Shown: positions 8,286-15,632 of the stretch, one piece after another
Numbering within the stretch: the stretch's first letter is position 1
How the letters are laid out: every line of letters starts with the position of its first letter
Assembly: GCA_902774295.1 (NCBI GenBank)
Contig: CACYHP010000001.1
Location: 186,001-250,000, forward strand
Direction: 5' to 3'
Length of the DNA stretch: 64,000 nucleotides
Origin: an uncultured Bacteroidia bacterium
GTDB taxonomy: Bacteria > Bacteroidota > Bacteroidia > Bacteroidales > F082
Notes under the pieces: generated by a model
Told to the model about the DNA's origin: nothing
The model's input: only the letters and a program-made list of their open reading frames with translations
Databases searched by the model: none
Position numbers and translations under genes: made by a program

Positions 8286-9313
8286 AAGAGAAAATAGAAA
8301 AAATACTTGATGAGGTAAAGTCTTTCCATGCAGAAAGCAAAGATGCATTGGAACAGTTCCGCATTCAATATCTCAGCAAAAAAGGCATTATAACGGAGCT
8401 TTTCACAGAGTTCAAGCAGGTGGCTCCTGAGATGCGCAAGGAGATGGGAATGAAGCTTAACGAGCTCAAAAACACCATCCAGGACATCATCGACGAGCAA
8501 CAGAAGAATTTTGAGACAAAGTCAGAGGGCAAGACCGACCTCGACCTCACTCTTCCTGTCGATGCCATGAACGGTGCACGTCATCCTTTGTCGATAGTGC
8601 GCAACGAGATTAACGACATATTCAAACGCCTCGGCTTTGTGATTGCTGAAGGTCCGGAAATTGAAGACGATTACCATGTCTTTGCGGCGTTGAACTTCCC
8701 GCCAGACCATCCGGCGCGCGACATGCAGGACACCTTCTTCATCAGCAAGGAGCCGAGTGAGAACAAGCCTACCGATGTGCTTCTTCGTACGCATACTTCA
8801 AGCGTGCAGGTACGTGCCATGGAGACGAACAAGATGCCTATCCGCATCATCGCTCCGGGCCGCGTTTTCCGTAACGAAGCCATCTCTGCCCGCGCACACT
8901 GCATCTTCCATCAGATAGAAGGTCTTTATATCGATAAAAACGTGTCGTTTGCTGACCTCAAGCAGACACTCTACCACTTTGTGCAGGAATACTTCGGCGA
9001 AGGCACAAAAGTGCGTTTCCGTCCGTCGTATTTCCCATTTACCGAGACATCTGCTGAGATGGATATCTCATGCAACATCTGCGGCGGCGCAGGCTGTAAC
9101 ATCTGCAAACACACTGGCTGGGTTGAGATTATGGGTTGCGGTATCTGCGATCCTAACATCCTCAAAGCTTCAAATATCGACCCGGAAGAATACACAGGAT
9201 ATGCTTTCGGCATGGGCGTTGAACGTATCGCCATGCTGAAATACCAAATCAACGACCTTAGATTGTTCTTCGAGAACGACTTAAGATTCTTGAAACAATT
9301 CGAAAACGCCTGA
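8282..9313 (+). CDS. pheS: Phenylalanyl-tRNA synthetase alpha subunit
   Basis: A 343-residue class II aminoacyl-tRNA synthetase subunit. The N-terminal coiled coil (residues 1-80) is followed by the class II catalytic core: HPLSIVRNEI, the motif 2 region GRVFRNEAISARAHCIFHQIEGL, a Cys-rich insert (CNICGGAGCNICKHTGW) and motif 3 in GMGVERIAMLKYQINDLRLF. The partner pheT is not in the window; separation of pheS and pheT is common in this phylum. Last gene of the 5552-9313 unit, followed by a repeat hairpin. Confidence 0.97.
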   Translation: MKEKIEKILDEVKSFHAESKDALEQFRIQYLSKKGIITELFTEFKQVAPEMRKEMGMKLNELKNTIQDIIDEQQKNFETKSEGKTDLDLTLPVDAMNGARHPLSIVRNEINDIFKRLGFVIAEGPEIEDDYHVFAALNFPPDHPARDMQDTFFISKEPSENKPTDVLLRTHTSSVQVRAMETNKMPIRIIAPGRVFRNEAISARAHCIFHQIEGLYIDKNVSFADLKQTLYHFVQEYFGEGTKVRFRPSYFPFTETSAEMDISCNICGGAGCNICKHTGWVEIMGCGICDPNILKASNIDPEEYTGYAFGMGVERIAMLKYQINDLRLFFENDLRFLKQFENA

Positions 9314-9318
9314 TTTCA

Positions 9319-9378
9319 GTTAAAAGATATTAGTTAAAAGATATTTTAGCTTTCGTCTTTTAACTTTACTCTTTTAAC
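9319..9378. repeat. Hairpin with tandem GTTAAAAGA arms
   Basis: Left arm 9319-9342 contains two copies of GTTAAAAGA; right arm 9356-9378 contains two copies of the complement TCTTTTAAC. It lies between the convergent pheS and IPExxxVDY-like genes and probably acts as a two-way terminator. It overlaps the stop codon of the leftward gene, so its last residues are repeat-encoded. The same GTTAAAAGA unit occurs inside polA at 13213-13249. Confidence 0.75.
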
Positions 9379-9820
9379 CTTTAACTAATTCCATCTCATG
9401 CATTTCGATATCTTCTAAGAGGGTATCGATTTTGCTATTCATATCTAAATCAATGAGATAGGCGAATTGAACGCTCTCGATGCGTTTGATTTTTTCGAGG
9501 ATTTTCGCAAGGTTTTCATCGTTGATGAAGTTACGAATCACGATGAGATAGTCGGTGGCTGGTGAGAAATTGACCCAGCGTCCTTCTGAATTCACAATCT
9601 CCACAAGGTTGAAAGTATTGCAGTTTTCTCCCCCGTCGTAAAGATAAAAAGAAAACTCAAGACCGTCCTCATTGACGATGTCGGAATACTTTACCAGATT
9701 GATATTCAATAACTTATTGATATGCCATGCGAGTTTGTAATCCTCGAGATGGGTGCAGATACCTATGATTTTTATGTCATCGAAGGGCTCGACGACGATT
9801 TTTTTCTTTTTCTTAACCAT
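9374..9820 (-). CDS. IPExxxVDY-like family protein
   Basis: A 148-residue protein with a basic start (MVKKKKKIVVEPFDDIKIIG), no signal peptide and no membrane segment. The pattern, including GICTHLEDYKLAWHINKLLNINLVK, the FSFYLYD strand and the position directly after rnc, agrees with the small IPExxxVDY family of Bacteroidota, whose role is unknown. It lies 12 bases downstream of rnc in the acpP-fabF-rnc unit, which suggests cotranscription. The C-terminus (MELVKG) runs into the tandem-armed hairpin. Family assignment is by context and overall look, not by a clear motif. Confidence 0.6.
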   Translation of the reverse strand: MVKKKKKIVVEPFDDIKIIGICTHLEDYKLAWHINKLLNINLVKYSDIVNEDGLEFSFYLYDGGENCNTFNLVEIVNSEGRWVNFSPATDYLIVIRNFINDENLAKILEKIKRIESVQFAYLIDLDMNSKIDTLLEDIEMHEMELVKG

Positions 9821-9832
9821 AACTTATTGTTT

Positions 9833-10567
9833 TTAAATGACTTGTGACTCCTCTTCCATCTGATGCCAGGTCTTCTCAGCTGCAAGCTGTTCGGCGCCTT
9901 TTATTGAGAAATCGACCGACTGACCGTATTCTTTTTCGTCGATTAACACCTGAATGACATATTGTTTTTCAAAGCCTTCGCCTTTTACACCGACATGTCT
10001 GAATTCAACATGATGTTTCTCTTTCTGTGACCATTCGAGGAGTTTGCTCTTATAATTAACGTCGTTTTTCTCGATATCGTCTATGTCGAGATGCATTAAA
10101 ATGACGTTGTTTACGATGATTTTATAGGTGAAGTTATAACCTCTGTCGAGGAAAAGCGCGCCCGTGAAAGCCTCGAAGGCATTGCCTCCAATTGAGCGGA
10201 ACTGTGCGTGGCGGTCGTGAGATTTCGCGTACATGACCATCTTGTCGAAGCCTAATTTCACCGACAGTTTGTTCAACGAGGCACGGCTGACGATTTTTGA
10301 GCGCATTTCGGTAAGGAAACCTTCCTGTTTTGTAGGAAATTTCTTGAAAAGATATTCTCCGACTATGGTGCTGAGGACGGTGTCGCCGAGATATTCGAGT
10401 CGTTCGTTGCTGATGGTGATGCCGTTTAACTTCTTGCTACCCACCGACTTATGAGTAAACGCGAGTTGATAAAGCGTAATGTTGTGCGGATAAAACCCGA
10501 ACACATTATGTATATATTTTGCCAAATCTTTTTCGGCCTTGTTGTGATAACGAAAAAGACTTAACAT
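9833..10567 (-). CDS. rnc: Ribonuclease III
   Basis: A 244-residue double-strand-specific endoribonuclease for rRNA and mRNA processing. The catalytic signature ISNERLEYLGDTVLSTIVGEYLF holds the conserved Glu and Asp metal ligands. A second acidic cluster is at NAFEAFTGALFLDRGY. The C-terminal part (about 170-240, SKLLEWSQKEKHHVEFRH to AAEKTWHQME) is the double-stranded RNA binding domain. ATG at 10567; four bases separate it from fabF, keeping the common acpP-fabF-rnc order. Confidence 0.96.
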   Translation of the reverse strand: MLSLFRYHNKAEKDLAKYIHNVFGFYPHNITLYQLAFTHKSVGSKKLNGITISNERLEYLGDTVLSTIVGEYLFKKFPTKQEGFLTEMRSKIVSRASLNKLSVKLGFDKMVMYAKSHDRHAQFRSIGGNAFEAFTGALFLDRGYNFTYKIIVNNVILMHLDIDDIEKNDVNYKSKLLEWSQKEKHHVEFRHVGVKGEGFEKQYVIQVLIDEKEYGQSVDFSIKGAEQLAAEKTWHQMEEESQVI

Positions 10568-10570
10568 TTT

Positions 10571-11818
10571 TTAAAACTTCTTGAAGATGATACTTGCGTT
10601 GTGACCGCCGAATCCGAAAGCGTTGCTCAGTGCGTAGTTCACTGTTCTCTTCTTCGCTTTCCAGAATGTGAAATCGATTTTAGGGTCGATATTCGGGTCG
10701 TCGGTGAAGTGGTTTATTGTTGGAGGCACGATGTCGTGTTTGCATGCGAGGACGGCTGAGATGGCTTCTACAGCGCCGGCGCCTCCGAGGAGGTGTCCTG
10801 TCATCGATTTGCCTGAGTTGATAGACATATCGTAGGTATGTTCACCGAACACTGATTTAATGCCGAGGATTTCTGGGATATCGCCTGCTGGTGTTGATGT
10901 TCCGTGAGTGTTGATATGGTCGATGACATCAGGAGTGATGTTGGCTTCTTTCAGTGCGCGTTGCATGCTGAGAGCTGCGCCTTGACCTTCTTGGTGAGGT
11001 GCGGTGATATGATGAGCGTCGGCTGATTCGCCGCATCCTACTATCTCGCCGTAGATCTTAGCTCCGCGTTTGATGGCGTGGTCGAGTTCTTCGAGCACGA
11101 GGCATCCTCCGCCTTCACCCATGACGAATCCGTCGCGGTCGGCGTCGAAAGGACGCGAGGCGGTGGCAGGGTCGTCGTTGCGTGTCGAGAGGGCTTTCAT
11201 GGCTTCGAAACCACCAACGCTGATAGGGCAAATAGGAGCTTCAGAGCCGCCTGCAATCATTACCTCGTTTCTACCGTAATGGATGTAACGGAAGGCGTTG
11301 ATAATGGCGTTTGCCGATGAAGCGCAAGCCGAGACAGTGCAGTAGTTTGGACCTTGGAAACCGTATTTTATGGAGATGTTACCTGCTGCGAGGTCGGGAA
11401 GGAGTTTTGGGATTGTGAAAGGGTTTACGCGAGGTGTCCCGTCGCCTCTTGCGTAATCCACATTTTCGAGGTAGAGGCTTTCAATACCTCCGATACCAGA
11501 TGCAAAGATAACACCGACTTCAGTGAAATCAGTGTTATCTCTGTTAATACCTGAATCTTGAATCGCTTCATCCGCCGAAATCATGGCGAACTGTTCGAAT
11601 AAGTCCAGTTTGCGTGCTTCTTTTCTATCGAAGTATTGCAATGGGTCGAAATCTTTAACCTCGCAAGCTATGCGTGATTTAAATTTCGAAGCATCGAAAC
11701 GTGTTATCATTCCCGCTCCGCCAACGCCTTTACAGAGACTATCCCAGTATTCTGAGATGTTTTTGCCTATTGGTGTAATGGCACCTAAGCCTGTAATGAC
11801 TACACGCTTGAATTCCAT
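10571..11818 (-). CDS. fabF: 3-oxoacyl-ACP synthase II (KAS II)
   Basis: A 415-residue condensing enzyme of type II fatty-acid synthesis, joining malonyl-ACP to acyl-ACP. The catalytic triad is complete: Cys165 in TVSACASSAN, His305 in NTHGTSTPAGD and His342 in GKSMTGHLLGGAGA, with Lys337 preceding it. Ends in the usual SNAFGFGGHNASIIF block. It lies two bases downstream of the acyl carrier protein gene, its substrate carrier. Confidence 0.97.
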   Translation of the reverse strand: MEFKRVVITGLGAITPIGKNISEYWDSLCKGVGGAGMITRFDASKFKSRIACEVKDFDPLQYFDRKEARKLDLFEQFAMISADEAIQDSGINRDNTDFTEVGVIFASGIGGIESLYLENVDYARGDGTPRVNPFTIPKLLPDLAAGNISIKYGFQGPNYCTVSACASSANAIINAFRYIHYGRNEVMIAGGSEAPICPISVGGFEAMKALSTRNDDPATASRPFDADRDGFVMGEGGGCLVLEELDHAIKRGAKIYGEIVGCGESADAHHITAPHQEGQGAALSMQRALKEANITPDVIDHINTHGTSTPAGDIPEILGIKSVFGEHTYDMSINSGKSMTGHLLGGAGAVEAISAVLACKHDIVPPTINHFTDDPNIDPKIDFTFWKAKKRTVNYALSNAFGFGGHNASIIFKKF

Positions 11819-11820
11819 GA

Positions 11821-12057
11821 TTATGCTTTGTGTTCTTCGATATATTTGATAGCGTCGCCGACTGTCTGAATGTTCTCTGTCTGATCGTCAGGAATTGATA
11901 CGCCAAATTCTTTTTCGAAATCGAGGATCAACTCAACTGTGTCGAGAGAATCGGCACCTAAATCCTGTGTAAAGTTTGCTGTTTCAACAACTTCTGATGG
12001 ATCAACACCTAATTTATCAACGATGATTGATACAACTTTTTCTTTAATTTCTGACAT
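11821..12057 (-). CDS. acpP: Acyl carrier protein
   Basis: A 78-residue acidic protein that carries growing acyl chains on a phosphopantetheine arm. The attachment serine is Ser37 in [11 protein letters not shown] chose the ATG at 12057 ([11 protein letters not shown]); a TTG two codons upstream is open but makes a less typical start. The TAATTTTG box at 12112-12119 gives a leader of about 50 bases. First gene of the acpP-fabF-rnc unit. Confidence 0.97.
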   Translation of the reverse strand: MSEIKEKVVSIIVDKLGVDPSEVVETANFTQDLGADSLDTVELILDFEKEFGVSIPDDQTENIQTVGDAIKYIEEHKA

Positions 12058-12111
12058 TTTCAATAATTTTTAATTAATAAACTTTTTTTCTGCTCTAAAG
12101 AAAAACTTCTG

Positions 12112-12119
12112 CAAAATTA
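12112..12119 (-). promoter_or_regulatory. -7 promoter box of the acpP-fabF-rnc operon
   Basis: TAATTTTG followed by CAG on the minus strand, in the AT-rich divergent region (12058-12317) between acpP and polA. Apart from promoters this region shows no open frame or repeat. Confidence 0.6.
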
Positions 12120-12317
12120 AGGTTTTTTTTTTAACGGACGACAAAAAAAATGCTTTATTTGGCTTGTAAAAACGTAAAATATTGATTATCAATAAATTTT
12201 AAAGTACCTTTTTTTAAGAAAAAAATTCGATATTTTTGAAAATCAATGTTTTTTAAGATTTTTAACGGAATGTTGATAATTTTTTGCTAATTTTACACCT
12301 TAATAATATTAACGAAA

Positions 12318-15179
12318 ATGATTACAAAAAATACAGAAAAAGTCTTTCTTTTGGATGCCTATGCGTTGATTTACAGGGCGTTTTTTGCGTTGAATAAGAA
12401 TCCGAGGATGACATCGAAGGGATTGAATACGTCGGCGATTATCGGATTTTTGAATACGCTGTATGAGGTTTTGAAGAACGAGAATCCGTCGCATATAGGC
12501 ATCGCTTTTGATCTGGGCGCCCCTACCCTGCGCACCGAAAACTTCTGCGATTACAAGGCAAACCGCGAGGAGATGCCGCCAGATTTGAGAGCGTCGATAC
12601 CTTATATCATTGAGATTATAAAGGGTTTCAACATCCCGATTTACGCCGCTGAAGGATATGAAGCTGACGATGTGATTGGCACCTTGGCGAAAAAAGCCGA
12701 GAAAGCTGGCTATTTGACTTACATGATGACTCCTGATAAGGATTTTGGTCAGCTGGTGAGCGACAATATCTTCATTTATAAACCTGCCAAGTTCAACGAC
12801 CCTGCCACTGTGATGGGTCCGAAAGAGGTTTGTGAGAAATATGGCATCAACACTCCGACACAACTCATAGATATTCTTGGACTTTGGGGCGATGCGAGCG
12901 ATAACATCCCAGGCATTCCCGGCGTGGGCGAGAAGACTGCGTCGAAGTTCGTGCAGGAATACGGCTCGCTTGAGGGTTTACTCGAACATACCGACGATTT
13001 GAAAGGTAAGATGAAGGAAAACGTCATCAATTTCGCCGAACAAGGCAGGATGTCGAAGATGCTCGCGACCATCAACACCAATGCACCGGTTGAGTTTGAT
13101 GCTGAGGAACTGAAGATAAAACAGCCGAATTTGCCGGCGCTGCTGAAGATTTTTGAGGAGTTGGAGTTCCGGACGTTCGCGAAGAAGTTTGTGGCGGATT
13201 ACGGGAAGATGGAGTTAAAAGAGAAAGAGTTAAAAGTTAAAAGAGAAGGAGAATCCAACGAGATTAAAAAGAAGGCAGAAACACTGACAAAAGAGCCGGA
13301 TTTGTTTTCGGTGCTCTCAGAGGATTCGGAGACATCGGAATACTCGCTGTTTTCATCAAAGGCTTCCGCTTCTTCAACAGCCCACGATTATAAAGTCGTG
13401 AAGACTGATGAGGAGCTCGATGACTTGCTGAAAATGCTTGAAAAAGCTGAGGTTTTCGCTGTAGATATAAAAACAAATGGAGGAGATTTCTCCACTTCGG
13501 TCGAAATGACGTTTGCGGTGAAAGCGCACGAAGCATACTCTTGTCATTTCGAGCGAAACGTAACGAAGTGGAGTGAAGTCGAGAAATCCTCTATGAACGG
13601 AAACAATCAAATAATAACGGAAAACAAGGATTTCTCCATTCCGCTACGCTCCAGTCGAAATGACAAATTAATGCTGTTTGAAAAAATCTTTAATGATCCT
13701 TCAAAAACCATCATCGGGCATAATCTGAAATCGGTTATTGCAGTTTTGCGGAAGCATGGGATAGAGCTTAAAAACAAGCTCTTCGACACCATGATCGCGC
13801 ATTATCTCATAGAGCCGGAGCAGAGGCACACTATGGATTATCTCGCCGATGTGTATCTGAATTATCAGATTACGAACAACTCGGCGGAAAATGCGGATAT
13901 CAACTATCAGTTTTATGAGAGATTCAAGCCTATACTCATTGACAATCAACTGATTAAGCTGTTTGAAGATATTGAGATGCCGCTTGTGCCTGTGCTTGCA
14001 ACGATGGAGGCTAACGGCGTGAAAATTGACAGCGACAACCTCAAGCAGATCAGCGAGCAGATGGCAAAAGAGATTCAAGAGATTGAAAATCAGATATTTG
14101 AATATGCAGGCGAGAGGTTTAACATAGCTTCTCCACGTCAGTTGGGCGAGGTTTTGTTCGACAAGATGCAGATAAAAGCACCTGCGAAGAAGACTAAAAC
14201 CGGTCAGTATCCGACGGGTGAAGAGGTGCTTCAGAAGATTATCACCGTGCATCCGATAATTCAGCAAATCCTTGATTATCGCGGACTTACGAAGCTGAAA
14301 TCGACATACGTGGATGCGCTTCCGGCTCTGATTAGCAAAGAAGACGGGTTGGTGCATACCTCTTATAATCAGGCAGTTACGGCGACTGGACGTCTGAGTT
14401 CGACGAACCCTAATCTGCAAAATATCCCGGTGCGTACCGACAAAGGCCGTGAGATCCGCAAGGCTTTTGTGCCACGTGACAAAAACCATATCTTGCTTGC
14501 TGCAGATTATTCTCAGATCGAACTTCGAATCATCACGCATCTGAGCGGCGACCCGGCGATGAGCGAGGCTTTCCGTGAAGGCTTGGACATCCATGCGGCG
14601 ACTGCGGCTCGCGTTTACAAGGTGCCGATTGAGGAAGTGACGAAAGACATGCGCCGTCATGCGAAAGCGGTGAACTTCGGTATCATTTACGGGATGTCGG
14701 CGTTCGGACTGGCGGAGAGATTGGGCATTGCACGTTCGGAAGCGGCTTCGATTATTGAAAATTATTTCAAGGAATATGTTGGTATTCAACAATATATCAA
14801 AAACAACATCGAGTTTGCGCGTCAGCATGGGTATGTGGAGACAATGCTCGGAAGACGCCGTTATCTGCGCGACATTAACGCCTCGAACAGCGTGGTTCGC
14901 AATTTCGCCGAACGCAACGCAGTGAACGCTCCTATACAAGGAAGCAGCGCCGATATGATTAAGATTGCGATGTCGGATATTTATAAGGCAATGAACGATA
15001 AGCAGTTACAATCGAAGATGATACTTCAAGTGCACGACGAACTTGTTTTTGATGCGGTAAAAGATGAATTAGATACATTAAAAGAATTAGTTAACGATAA
15101 AATGGTAAACGCGCTGCCGCTGAATATCCCGGTGGTTGTGGAACTCAACACCGGAACAAACTGGTTAGAAGCGCATTAA
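12318..15179 (+). CDS. polA: DNA polymerase I, exonuclease site degenerate, with captured repeats
   Basis: A 953-residue repair/Okazaki-fragment polymerase. Residues 1-300 are the 5' nuclease (FLLDAYALIYRAFFA; GYEADDVIGTLA; GDASDNIPGIPGVGEKTA). The polymerase domain is complete: motif A ADYSQIELR, O-helix RRHAKAVNFGIIYG, motif C QVHDELVF. The middle 3'-5' exonuclease-like domain has lost catalytic acids: of the E. coli set D355/E357/D424/D501, I read D383, K385, S472 and N525. Two kinds of dispersed repeat lie in frame: a GTTAAAAGA array at 13213-13249 in the linker and a full 122-bp GTCATTTCGA element at 13543-13664 (about residues 409-449), with a solo half at 13484-13510. Proofreading is probably absent; polymerase and 5' nuclease should work. 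Confidence 0.97.
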   Translation: MITKNTEKVFLLDAYALIYRAFFALNKNPRMTSKGLNTSAIIGFLNTLYEVLKNENPSHIGIAFDLGAPTLRTENFCDYKANREEMPPDLRASIPYIIEIIKGFNIPIYAAEGYEADDVIGTLAKKAEKAGYLTYMMTPDKDFGQLVSDNIFIYKPAKFNDPATVMGPKEVCEKYGINTPTQLIDILGLWGDASDNIPGIPGVGEKTASKFVQEYGSLEGLLEHTDDLKGKMKENVINFAEQGRMSKMLATINTNAPVEFDAEELKIKQPNLPALLKIFEELEFRTFAKKFVADYGKMELKEKELKVKREGESNEIKKKAETLTKEPDLFSVLSEDSETSEYSLFSSKASASSTAHDYKVVKTDEELDDLLKMLEKAEVFAVDIKTNGGDFSTSVEMTFAVKAHEAYSCHFERNVTKWSEVEKSSMNGNNQIITENKDFSIPLRSSRNDKLMLFEKIFNDPSKTIIGHNLKSVIAVLRKHGIELKNKLFDTMIAHYLIEPEQRHTMDYLADVYLNYQITNNSAENADINYQFYERFKPILIDNQLIKLFEDIEMPLVPVLATMEANGVKIDSDNLKQISEQMAKEIQEIENQIFEYAGERFNIASPRQLGEVLFDKMQIKAPAKKTKTGQYPTGEEVLQKIITVHPIIQQILDYRGLTKLKSTYVDALPALISKEDGLVHTSYNQAVTATGRLSSTNPNLQNIPVRTDKGREIRKAFVPRDKNHILLAADYSQIELRIITHLSGDPAMSEAFREGLDIHAATAARVYKVPIEEVTKDMRRHAKAVNFGIIYGMSAFGLAERLGIARSEAASIIENYFKEYVGIQQYIKNNIEFARQHGYVETMLGRRRYLRDINASNSVVRNFAERNAVNAPIQGSSADMIKIAMSDIYKAMNDKQLQSKMILQVHDELVFDAVKDELDTLKELVNDKMVNALPLNIPVVVELNTGTNWLEAH
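13213..13249. repeat. GTTAAAAGA tandem repeat captured in the polA linker
   Basis: Three copies of GTTAAAAG (the first and third GTTAAAAGA), interrupted by GAAAGA, encode the Lys/Glu-rich linker ELKEKELKVKRE between the 5' nuclease and exonuclease-like domains. The unit is the same as in the intergenic hairpin at 9319-9378. Confidence 0.65.
13484..13510. repeat. Solo right half of the GTCATTTCGA element inside polA
   Basis: Reads AGATTTCTCCACTTCGG then TCGAAATGAC, the same as the right arm of the full elements. It encodes GDFSTSVEMT, right after the degenerate exonuclease motif at residues 383-385. Confidence 0.75.
13543..13664. repeat. Full GTCATTTCGA...TCGAAATGAC element inserted in frame in polA
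   Basis: 122 bp with perfect 10-bp inverted ends. The left arm reads on to GTCGAGAAATCC, the right arm begins AACAAGGATTTCTCCA. The insert keeps the polA frame open and encodes about 41 residues (HFERNVTKWSEVEKSS ... KDFSIPLRSSRND) in the place where related polymerases carry a short strand-loop. Same family as 38592-38696, 53924-54062 and 63178-63287. Confidence 0.85.
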
Positions 15180-15184
15180 GAGTT

Positions 15185-15249
15185 GTTAGTCTTTAGTCGT
15201 TAGTCTTTAGTGAAGGACGACGACTAAAGTCTAAAAACTAAAGACTAAA
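15185..15249. repeat. Hairpin with four tandem 7-base units in each arm, filling the polA-YraN gap
   Basis: Left arm: GTTAGTC, TTTAGTC, GTTAGTC, TTTAGTG (15185-15212). Right arm: GACTAAA, GTCTAAA, AACTAAA, GACTAAA (15222-15249). The arms are complementary with few mismatches, with a nine-base loop AAGGACGAC. The right arm ends at the base before the ATG at 15250, so the start codon has no separate Shine-Dalgarno sequence. Confidence 0.85.
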
Positions 15250-15621
15250 ATGGCTGAACACAATGAATTAGGAAGATTGGGCGAACAGCTTGCCCGTGAC
15301 TTTTTGATAGCGAAGGGCTATCAGATTTTGGAACAGAACTGGGTTTGCGGTCACAAGGAGATCGACATCATTGCGATGGATGGCAAAGAGCTTGTGATTG
15401 TGGAGGTTAAGACGCGTCGGGTGACGTTTCTTGTGGAACCTGAAGAGACTGTCGACAAATACAAACAACGTTTCTTGATTTGGGCGGCGGAGTCGTATGT
15501 GGAGCGCAACAACCTTGATGTTGACGTGCGTTTCGACATAGTGGCTATCGTGATCGATAAAAACAACGAACATCGGATAGACCATATTGAAAATGCGTTC
15601 TATCCGATGTTACGTCGCTGA
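15250..15621 (+). CDS. YraN family (UPF0102) endonuclease-like protein
   Basis: A 123-residue protein with the YraN layout: HNELGRLGEQLARDFLIAKGYQILEQNW, then HKEIDIIAMDGKELVIVEVKTRR, containing the Asp, Glu-x-Lys catalytic pattern of the restriction-endonuclease-like (Holliday-junction-resolvase-related) fold. A nucleic-acid role is inferred from the fold; activity of the family is poorly defined. Lies 70 bases after polA, with the whole gap made of the heptad hairpin, and converges with metG 11 bases downstream. Confidence 0.9.
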   Translation: MAEHNELGRLGEQLARDFLIAKGYQILEQNWVCGHKEIDIIAMDGKELVIVEVKTRRVTFLVEPEETVDKYKQRFLIWAAESYVERNNLDVDVRFDIVAIVIDKNNEHRIDHIENAFYPMLRR

Positions 15622-15632
15622 TTATCAGTGGA

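Noticed and set aside
9319..9378. CRISPR-like reading of short regular repeats
   Set aside because: Units are tandem without unique spacers and are followed by complementary arms; no cas genes in the window.
14465..14485. CACGTG within polA with TG and CA flanks
   Set aside because: Only the core matches and it is within coding sequence; not a palindromic parS.
13701..14939. Long antisense frame opposite polA (about 410 codons)
   Set aside because: It has no family features and mirrors polA codon usage; the polymerase motifs on the plus strand are clear.
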